Below, one piece after another: positions 57,327 through 64,000 of a DNA stretch of 64,000 nt. This DNA is from Pachysolen tannophilus NRRL Y-2460. Lineage: Eukaryota; Ascomycota; Pichiomycetes; Alaninales; Pachysolenaceae. The stretch spans positions 62,001 to 126,000 of the forward strand of contig KV454016.1 of NCBI GenBank assembly GCA_001661245.1, written 5' to 3'. Position numbers and translations under genes: made by a program. Below the pieces are notes generated by a model, which worked only from the letters and a program-made list of their open reading frames with translations, was not told where the DNA came from and did not search any database. How positions within the stretch are numbered: the first letter of the stretch is position 1; each line of letters opens with the position of its first letter.

Positions 57327-58481
57327 TTAGAAATTCTTGAACAAAACATTTGATTCATCTGCTTTTCTTTCGTTAAAGTTTTTTTTAGGTTTTTTTTTTT
57401 GTTCTGTTGTTGATTTTTCGTTTAAGATTGATATGTTTAAATTTTTAACTCTTTGTAATTCTTCTTGGAAATTTTTTTCAAAATTTTCCTTTGATAAAGA
57501 TTCTTGTTGTTGATGATTTAATTGATTTGGAAATGGAGGAACACTCATTATTGCATCTGAATCAAAGATACATTTACTTTCCTTTCCCTGTCTAAACCTA
57601 TCAACCCAATAAATTGCAGTACCAACTTCATCATATTTAATTTCTCCAGTTTTTTTAATTTTTTTGTATTTACCAATTTTTTTAGCTATAGAAACTAAAA
57701 GTTTATCTATATCATTAGTCGGATGGGGCAAAAATTTTTTGTATGAATTTCCTGTGGGATCTTGCTTATTTAGCAAAAATAATAAATAGTCAGCAACAAT
57801 AACTGGATCAACTAAGTTGGGTTTAACTGTCCCAACTAGGGATAAAGTAAGCATTGTTTGTGAATCTTTAACTGTTGGTAAAAATACACCAGGAGTATCA
57901 TATAATAATATTTCCGGTTTGGAACAAATTCTAATGATCTCAGATGTTGCCCTTGTGATACCTGGTTGAAACCCAGTTCTTGCCACTTTAGTCTTAACCC
58001 CAGGTAATCCTATTCTTCTTAAAGTATTTACTAAAGTAGATTTACCTACATTAGGCATACCAATAACAATCATCCTTAAACCCAATGGAGGTGGCGGGTA
58101 CATTTCTTCATATTTAGACTTGCACAGATTGATAATCTTCTTCATATCAGACGATTTTTGAGTATCAATAACCATAAATTTTTCTCTATCTTCATGCCAT
58201 TTCCGTAATAATTTTAAATCAATTGAACTTAAATCTTTCTTGGAATATATTATGATCTTTTCCTTCCCTTGTAATGCCCTATCTAATAATAGATTCCGAG
58301 TGCTGATAGGTGCTCTTGCATCTCGCACTTCTAACACTAAATCAAGTTGAGGTGCTAATTGCGTAAGCTTCGTTAAAGCTTTAACATGATGACCTTTGAA
58401 ATCAGCTAATGGTATCCTAAAATCAGGAAAAGTTTGTCTCGCTATAAACGGTACTTTGGAAATATGAGCCAGTACTGACAT
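57327..58481 (-). CDS. MTG1: Mitochondrial ribosome-assembly GTPase Mtg1
   Basis: 384 aa (yeast 367). A circularly permuted GTPase (G4-G5-G1-G2-G3) of the YlqF/RbgA family acting in large mitoribosomal subunit assembly. The order is FKGHHVKALTKLTQLAPQLD, EVRDARAPISTRN, G4 IIIYSKKDLSS, G1 GMPNVGKSTLVNTLRR, G2 GFQPGITRATSE and G3 LLYDTPGVFLPT. The C-terminal part has DPVIVADYLLFLLNKQDP and TAIYWVDRFRQGKESKCIFD. The N-terminus MSVLAHISKVPFIARQTF is a weak targeting sequence. It is divergent from KTI12 with 237 bp between ATGs. Confidence 0.94.
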   Translation of the reverse strand: MSVLAHISKVPFIARQTFPDFRIPLADFKGHHVKALTKLTQLAPQLDLVLEVRDARAPISTRNLLLDRALQGKEKIIIYSKKDLSSIDLKLLRKWHEDREKFMVIDTQKSSDMKKIINLCKSKYEEMYPPPPLGLRMIVIGMPNVGKSTLVNTLRRIGLPGVKTKVARTGFQPGITRATSEIIRICSKPEILLYDTPGVFLPTVKDSQTMLTLSLVGTVKPNLVDPVIVADYLLFLLNKQDPTGNSYKKFLPHPTNDIDKLLVSIAKKIGKYKKIKKTGEIKYDEVGTAIYWVDRFRQGKESKCIFDSDAIMSVPPFPNQLNHQQQESLSKENFEKNFQEELQRVKNLNISILNEKSTTEQKKKPKKNFNERKADESNVLFKNF

Positions 58482-58718
58482 CTCTCTCTTTCTCTCTATC
58501 TATCTCAAACTTCAATACAAATAACAATAAATTCTATACTTGATTTACTTCATCTCATCTCATCTAGATGAAGAAGATGATTATAATTTTTGTATTACAA
58601 AATAAAATAAAAAAAAAATTTTTGAAATTTTTCTACTTTTTTTTTCTTTTCTTTTTTTTCAAATATTTTCTACGGTATTAAAGATTATTTTAATTGAAGA
58701 AACTATTATAAGATCAAG

Positions 58719-59582
58719 ATGCCATTAGTGTTATTCACCGGGTTCCCTTCATCTGGGAAGTCTAGATGGGCTAATTTGTTAAAAGAGAAATTAAATGGGA
58801 AAATTGCGTCATTAAAACCAGGTGAAGCTGGCTCAAATATGAAGGTTATACTTCATTCTGATGAATCGTTAGGTATATCTCATGATGAATATAAAGATTC
58901 TAGAACAGAGAAATCTCTTAGGGGAACACAAATGTCTGCTGTGAAAAGAGATATTTCAAAAAACACTATAGTGATATTGGATTCGCCTGCTTATATTAAA
59001 GGTTTTAGATATCAGTTATTTTGTGAATCAAAAGCATTATCAACTTCCTACTGTGTTATTCATGTTATGGCTCCTTCTGAAAAATGTTTTGAATATAACT
59101 CTCAGAGACCTTTGTCGGAGCAATGGGATGAAGAATTGTTAAAACATATGATTATGAGGTATGAGGAACCAGATGGTAATAACAGGTGGGATTCTCCATT
59201 ATTTAATATTGCATATGATGATACAGAATTACCATTCACAGAGATATGGGGAAGTTTAATTCTTTCAAAAGTTCTTAAACCAAATAATGCTACTGTTTTG
59301 AAACCAGCAACAGAACTGAATTTCTTACAGAAACTAGAAAAAATTACATCAGAAGTCATCAATAAGATTATACAGCATCAACAATTACAATCCATTGGTG
59401 GTGATGTATTGATTGAAGAAGGATTATACGTAGAATTACCTCCCAAAAGTGTTAGTCTTGCACAGTTACAACGGATAAGAAGAACATACATTGGACTAAA
59501 CAGAATGAGGACTGTTGATAACGATAGGATAGGACCTTTATTTGTTCAATTTCTTAATAATTCTCTTGCTGAAGATGATTAG
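58719..59582 (+). CDS. KTI12: Elongator-associated ATPase-like protein Kti12
   Basis: 287 aa (yeast 313). A P-loop protein related to PSTK that binds tRNA and Elongator and is needed for wobble-uridine modification. P-loop GFPSSGKSRW (8-17); SDESLGISHDEYKDSRTEKS; the Walker-B-like strand TIVILDSPAYIKGFRYQLFC; and CVIHVMAPSEKCFEYNSQRP, followed by RYEEPDGNNRWDSPLF. The C-terminal tRNA-binding helices include LPPKSVSLAQLQRIRRTYIG. Residue 200 is a CTG codon where yeast has a small residue (S/A), consistent with Ser decoding. ATG is the first after the divergent promoter. Confidence 0.95.
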   Translation: MPLVLFTGFPSSGKSRWANLLKEKLNGKIASLKPGEAGSNMKVILHSDESLGISHDEYKDSRTEKSLRGTQMSAVKRDISKNTIVILDSPAYIKGFRYQLFCESKALSTSYCVIHVMAPSEKCFEYNSQRPLSEQWDEELLKHMIMRYEEPDGNNRWDSPLFNIAYDDTELPFTEIWGSLILSKVLKPNNATVLKPATELNFLQKLEKITSEVINKIIQHQQLQSIGGDVLIEEGLYVELPPKSVSLAQLQRIRRTYIGLNRMRTVDNDRIGPLFVQFLNNSLAEDD

Positions 59583-59694
59583 ATGATTACATATATATGT
59601 ATATTTTTAATAGAAAATTCCCCACTATAAATAATAATACTTTCTTCAAATACATATACAACAATTTCCTCTATTAATCTTACTATATACAAAT

Positions 59695-61740
59695 TTAATT
59701 ATCATGACGTTCAACTTCTTCAACCATTAACTTCAAATACGAATTAAACACATCGCTGAACTCATTGTACAACTTGATTTCTGGGTATATATCATTAATA
59801 AACCTCATGTATTCTTTCTTATCATTAGATTTGTATATATAACTAATGACAAAATCCCATGGTCTGTTATCTGGTTTTTCAAAAACATCAGTTACAATGT
59901 CTTTTGTAGAAATATCGTCTTGATAAACTTCTCGAAGAATCTTGTAAAAAACATCAAATTTTCTAGCATTACCATATATTGTTAATAATATTAATAAAGA
60001 TACTTTAGACTCATTATCTTTTAAAAATTGAAACTTTTTGAATTTCAACAATCTATATATTGTATCAATTTTTTTGGAATATTTTACAGAAGTTCCAAAT
60101 ATTGAAAATTTTTCGTTGAAATTGTTTAAATTATCCAATACATATCTCGGTCTTATGAATTCACTTGAATTAAAATTTGAACCTAATATTAATAAATATG
60201 GAACTATCTTTAAATCCCATTCAATCAATAGTTGGTCATCACTTAATTTCACAAAATCCAAAATTTCAGCAAATTTGTTAAATTTCAGTGAAGAAATTGA
60301 TTCAATATCATCTTCTTTAAAATTATCAAAGCTTGGACTTTCTATTAAGACTTTACAATAAGATATCAAGTCATTGGTGTCCGCTTTTAAATATCCTGTG
60401 GAAATTTTAGTTAATAAATTATCTCTTATTAAAACAATGTCAAATTTTTTAGGTAAAATCTTATGTAACAACAATAACATTTCATGTCTTAGTTTAAAAT
60501 GTTCATCAGTTGGTCCAGTAAGTGGGAAAAATAAATTGAAATTTTTGTAAAAATCACCTTCTTTAAGTAATGATTGTGCCTCTCCAACTGAAAGTTTCTT
60601 TAAATGATTTATATATGATGTAAGAACTAATGTAGAAAGATCATTTAAACCATGGAGATTGAACTTATAAATTTTGGCAATTTCTGATGCTTTTAAATAA
60701 TCACCTTTAGCGGATACTTCTTTCAAAATTTTTGTTAAATTTTCCAAATTTTCAATTTCTTTTCCATTTGAAATTAAATAATTAGATTCCGAGTTGATCT
60801 GCGGTAGTATTACCGTTGTTGCTGAAGAATAGTACCTTTTCCCATGGTTGGACAAGCTGGACAAGTTCGAAAAGCTCGAAAAATGGGAAAAATCGGATAA
60901 GCCAAATCGTGGTTGTAATCTTAAAGTATGATAATGTCTTATGCCACTAAATATATCATCATTCATAGAGCTTTCCCCTGCCTCTGCCTCGTACAAATGT
61001 TGATCCTCGGGACGACACCATAGCATCTCCAAGTTCAACTCTTTTCTTCTCCTTGGTGTCATAAAATGTATACTGATATCATCGATCTTAGCATCAACCA
61101 TTATCCATGAATTTGGTAAAACCCCATAATCGTTATTATGATAACTAGAGTTTTGTTTCAGTTTCTTTCTCAATTTTTTCTGTTTCTTAACCATCTTGTT
61201 ATTTTTAACAAATCCTTCAACATCAGGAATTTTTTGAAAATTCAAATCATGTTTAATAAAATTCATCAATTCTACAGTGGCTTTTTGTAAATGTTTCTCT
61301 GATTTCCCTGAACCAACAATCATAATTTTACTTAAATACCCATTCCCATTTTCAGCACCCCCAGTATCTTCTCTAAGATCAAATATCTTCAAATCATCTA
61401 TTCCTAATTTGTTATTGATCAATTCAACAATAGGTAGTAATGAATCAGGAGAATCTTTAGGTAATTCCGGCATTGGTTGAATATTTTTTTCAACCAAATA
61501 CGCAGAAGAAGATCTTGAAGATTCATCAGCTCGTAAGTACCAAGGAGAATCAGAATCAACCTCTATCTGTTCTTCATTCCCTCCATCATTAGCAACACCA
61601 TTTCCATCCGAATTACTATTAGTAGAGTATGAATTCAACTTAGACCATACTGGCAAAAACTTCACCACTCTGGTCCTCGATACACATACGCATCGCAATT
61701 CTTTAATACAACTTTTATTAAAAACTATTCTACTCAACAT
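59695..61740 (-). CDS. ATP25: Mitochondrial Atp25 (RsfS-like domain fused to OLI1 mRNA factor)
   Basis: 681 aa (yeast 612). It is matured into an N-terminal RsfS/Iojap-like part, which acts on the mitoribosome or Atp9 ring, and a C-terminal part that stabilises the ATP9/OLI1 mRNA. Presequence MLSRIVFNKSCIKELRC. PWYLRADESSRSSS and PELPKDSPDSLLPIVELINN precede the Iojap fold: LGIDDLKIFDLRE, KIMIVGSGKSEKHLQKATVE, LPNSWIMVDAKIDDISIHFM and TPRRRKELNLEMLWCRPEDQ. A Ser/Phe-rich linker then leads to an all-helical C-terminal half (~330-681). ATG 61740 is the first ATG. Confidence 0.93.
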   Translation of the reverse strand: MLSRIVFNKSCIKELRCVCVSRTRVVKFLPVWSKLNSYSTNSNSDGNGVANDGGNEEQIEVDSDSPWYLRADESSRSSSAYLVEKNIQPMPELPKDSPDSLLPIVELINNKLGIDDLKIFDLREDTGGAENGNGYLSKIMIVGSGKSEKHLQKATVELMNFIKHDLNFQKIPDVEGFVKNNKMVKKQKKLRKKLKQNSSYHNNDYGVLPNSWIMVDAKIDDISIHFMTPRRRKELNLEMLWCRPEDQHLYEAEAGESSMNDDIFSGIRHYHTLRLQPRFGLSDFSHFSSFSNLSSLSNHGKRYYSSATTVILPQINSESNYLISNGKEIENLENLTKILKEVSAKGDYLKASEIAKIYKFNLHGLNDLSTLVLTSYINHLKKLSVGEAQSLLKEGDFYKNFNLFFPLTGPTDEHFKLRHEMLLLLHKILPKKFDIVLIRDNLLTKISTGYLKADTNDLISYCKVLIESPSFDNFKEDDIESISSLKFNKFAEILDFVKLSDDQLLIEWDLKIVPYLLILGSNFNSSEFIRPRYVLDNLNNFNEKFSIFGTSVKYSKKIDTIYRLLKFKKFQFLKDNESKVSLLILLTIYGNARKFDVFYKILREVYQDDISTKDIVTDVFEKPDNRPWDFVISYIYKSNDKKEYMRFINDIYPEIKLYNEFSDVFNSYLKLMVEEVERHDN

Positions 61741-61959
61741 GATATTAAATCCAACTTTCCTTCTCTCTAATAGAAAGACCAATCAATATTCATCTAAACA
61801 ACCAAGAATTCAAAAAACCAAGAAAATTTGAAGGTCAACTTCAACTTCAACTACAATTACAACTACAATTAAATCTTAAATACCGGAAAAAATTTTCATG
61901 CACTACTATAAAATGTCAAGATGAACTTGACTTTGACCAAAAGTTGATATGTTGATTAT

Positions 61960-64000
61960 TCAACCTCTTTCCAAGATCTTGTCGATATCAAAGCTCTCGT
62001 ATTGGTCATTAGCATCACCTCTTACCCTTAGTTCGTCTCTGCCTGTTTTTGTTCCGGCTCCTTTGTTTTTTTGCAACTCAGCATCGTTCATGTACAGATT
62101 ATCAAAGATTCTTTGCATATTAGAAATCAACTCTGTGTCTAGGTTGTGGTAGTTGGAAGGGTTAGAAACTTCGATGTTGATTTTTGATTTGAAATTTTGG
62201 GCATATTCATCTATGATTTTGTCAACGACTTGTTGGTTTGTTAAGATTAATTTTTGTAATCTAGTAGGAACTTCTTGGTTATCACCAATTTCTAATTCAT
62301 TTATATCTTCCTGTGGTAATAATGTCAAGACAATTTTTTTCAAGACTTTGCTCAAGACATGTATTGAGGGAGAGGGATAAAATAAAAAATCGGATGAGAT
62401 TTTACTCAAGTTTCCAGAACTCAAATTTCTCTCATGATGCTTGTTTGGAAGAGGTAACGAATGATCATATTCATTTGCAGTTAAATAATTTGTTTCGATT
62501 TCTGTATCTTGACCTTTATCTTTATCGAGATCCATTGATTCGACAAATTTGTTCATGGTCTCTAGCATTTCTTCTGATGGTAAGATTTTGGAAAATTTTT
62601 CATTTGCATTTGCATTTGAATCATCAGACTTGATTAAACCTGTTAATCGATTATAGTTTGGAAATTTTTCATCTTCTCTGAATGGTAACCTAACTAAACT
62701 AAAAGCGTATATCTTATCTTCAGAATTCTCTTGCAGTTGTTGAGTGCTAAAGTTACGTTTTAAAGATTCTTTTAAATTATCTTCTTCGTCTTCTTCTTCT
62801 TTGACCATTTTTTGTAAATTTTTTGGAGATTGAGAACTTGTATGAGCCTTAACCTTAGCCTTATCAGTAGCCTTATCACTATTTACTAAAACCGGTATCA
62901 ACGCACCCATATTAACTTCAGAATCTTTCTTTAAAACATATCTAACTATAAAAATAGATTCCAAATTTATCAAAGATTGGCATAACGAATTAAATGCTAG
63001 CACATCGCGTACAGAAGCATTTGAATTATTTGAAGATAACGTCTGTGAACCTTTATTAACCACAAGAATGGATTCTCCGGTTAGATACCATGGAGGCAAG
63101 TCGGATATTCTGATAATTCCTCTAATATCAATTCCTGGGAATGTTCGAAACTTCAAAATTTTTTCCAAATTCTTTGTCAAGGGTATCGTTGATTTGCCAT
63201 ATTTGTAAGCCCTCATTATTTCTGACAAACGAACAAATTCAACGTCTTCTTCTTCTTCTTCATCTTCTTCCTCTTCTTCATCTTTCATAACCCGCGTTTG
63301 TTCTTTATCTTCTGTCTTTTCTCCATCTGGTTCTTCGCTTTGTGATTTCTTATGAATATAGTAATCAGTTATATATTTCAAAGAATGTAATTCTCCCAGT
63401 TTGGAAAGGTCTCTTTCATTAGGATAATAAGCATAATTCTTAGCACTCATGCCTTGCTCTTTTTTAATAAAAGGATACCCTTCAACGGCAATACAAATTG
63501 ATACAATATCTCTATACTGATCGTATTTGAAAGAATTATTTTTATCATCATCATCATCTTTTCCAAAACTATTCAAGAATTCAAAATTATTATTATCAAT
63601 TTCGTTTAAATCACAACCAATCCTCAACTCTCCATCAAACGTCTTTGTTGGTTTATAAATTCTCGGTACTGCATTTTTCAAAACTTCAATTTGCAGTATA
63701 GCTTCTCCACCTGTTATAATTGATGAATCATTATTGAAAAATTTAAATAAATTTTCCCAATTCTTTTCATTCAATTTTTTTAAAGAATTTAAATCATTAT
63801 CGTATAACCCATGATCAACAGAAACTAAATAAAGTTTTGCATTATTAAAAGATTTCAAAATTTCTGGAATTGCTAATTGATAATCTTGTAAAAAATTTAT
63901 CTTTGACTTATTGTTTGTTAAAATCATGAAATTTATCTTGGTAAATGCATTCTTGTTCAATTTCCTATCTTCAGTCATTGAAAATGCCACCAATAAACTC
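61960..64000 (-). CDS. YKU80: Ku80 subunit of the DNA-end-binding Ku heterodimer, N-terminus beyond the window
   Basis: The frame stays open through the right edge, so the start codon and first part of the vWA-like domain are missing; about 680 codons are visible. Ku binds DNA ends for NHEJ and protects telomeres. Visible parts are the vWA remnant (KINFMILTNNKSK...LYLVSVDHGLYDND), then the beta-barrel/DNA-ring core: TKTFDGELRIGCDL, RAYKYGKSTIPLTKNLEKIL, FPGIDIRGIIRISDLPPWYL, FIVRYVLKKDSEVNMGALIP and FSLVRLPFREDEKFPNYNRL. Two acidic inserts (EEEEEDEEEEEDVEF and EEEDEEDNLKE) are lineage-specific. The C-terminus FDIDKILERG resembles the yeast ending (LETLLKRG). Confidence 0.93.
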   Translation of the reverse strand, partial: SLLVAFSMTEDRKLNKNAFTKINFMILTNNKSKINFLQDYQLAIPEILKSFNNAKLYLVSVDHGLYDNDLNSLKKLNEKNWENLFKFFNNDSSIITGGEAILQIEVLKNAVPRIYKPTKTFDGELRIGCDLNEIDNNNFEFLNSFGKDDDDDKNNSFKYDQYRDIVSICIAVEGYPFIKKEQGMSAKNYAYYPNERDLSKLGELHSLKYITDYYIHKKSQSEEPDGEKTEDKEQTRVMKDEEEEEDEEEEEDVEFVRLSEIMRAYKYGKSTIPLTKNLEKILKFRTFPGIDIRGIIRISDLPPWYLTGESILVVNKGSQTLSSNNSNASVRDVLAFNSLCQSLINLESIFIVRYVLKKDSEVNMGALIPVLVNSDKATDKAKVKAHTSSQSPKNLQKMVKEEEDEEDNLKESLKRNFSTQQLQENSEDKIYAFSLVRLPFREDEKFPNYNRLTGLIKSDDSNANANEKFSKILPSEEMLETMNKFVESMDLDKDKGQDTEIETNYLTANEYDHSLPLPNKHHERNLSSGNLSKISSDFLFYPSPSIHVLSKVLKKIVLTLLPQEDINELEIGDNQEVPTRLQKLILTNQQVVDKIIDEYAQNFKSKINIEVSNPSNYHNLDTELISNMQRIFDNLYMNDAELQKNKGAGTKTGRDELRVRGDANDQYESFDIDKILERG

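Overview
The window looks like nuclear DNA of a budding yeast from the CTG-Ser clade (Candida/Debaryomyces/Scheffersomyces relatives). It is strongly AT-rich and gene-dense, mostly intron-free, with clear orthologues of Saccharomyces genes. Where in-frame CTG codons can be compared with remembered S. cerevisiae proteins (the JEN-type transporter, KTI12, a kinase), the expected residue is serine rather than leucine. Leucines at CTG codons in a standard-code translation should therefore be read as serine. No tRNA gene, transposon, virus-like element, CRISPR array or rRNA was seen.

Layout. 1-12 kb: SFH5 (cut by the window edge), two different PQ-loop membrane proteins, an MFS transporter, septin CDC11, RFA3, TRP3 and CYB2. 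12-22 kb: vacuolar zinc exporter ZRT3, whose reading frame is broken at a poly-A run. Upstream of it lies a candidate spliced leader whose intron carries a box C/D snoRNA matching snR64. Two unrecognised proteins (one probably mitochondrial, one probably N-myristoylated), MRPS5 and GPC1 follow. 22-33 kb: PHO8 with a short 5' intron, a SAT4/HAL-type kinase, a CCDC124/LSO-like ribosome factor and TOP2. 33-46 kb: MCD4, TFA2, a 1.9-kb intergenic region, a JEN-type carboxylate transporter, MBA1, TIM50 and a YGR210C-type GTPase. 46-64 kb: an IMPACT-domain protein with a mitochondrial-looking presequence, a TRP-like ML-domain membrane protein, PEX29, SNM1, HST3, a CRH-type cell-wall transglycosidase, MTG1, KTI12, ATP25 and YKU80 (cut by the right edge).

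The genes are ordinary housekeeping functions with no operon-like logic. Themes recur: mitochondrial translation and biogenesis (MRPS5, MBA1, TIM50, MTG1, ATP25, perhaps the 461-aa protein), lactate use (CYB2 plus the JEN transporter), DNA replication and repair (RFA3, TOP2, HST3, YKU80) and GPI/cell-wall biology (MCD4, CRH). Several replication or cell-cycle genes (CDC11, RFA3, TOP2) carry ACGCG motifs upstream, suggesting MBF control.

The most interesting non-coding signal is the intronic snoRNA upstream of ZRT3. Others are a 12-bp GGTGTA-type tandem array at 1.9 kb, CCGCC/GGCGG clusters at 44.4 kb and 47.1-47.2 kb, and paired dyads upstream of the JEN gene. Start codons were chosen as the first in-frame ATG that fits the family. 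Upstream TTG/GTG codons were not used, because this is a eukaryote.
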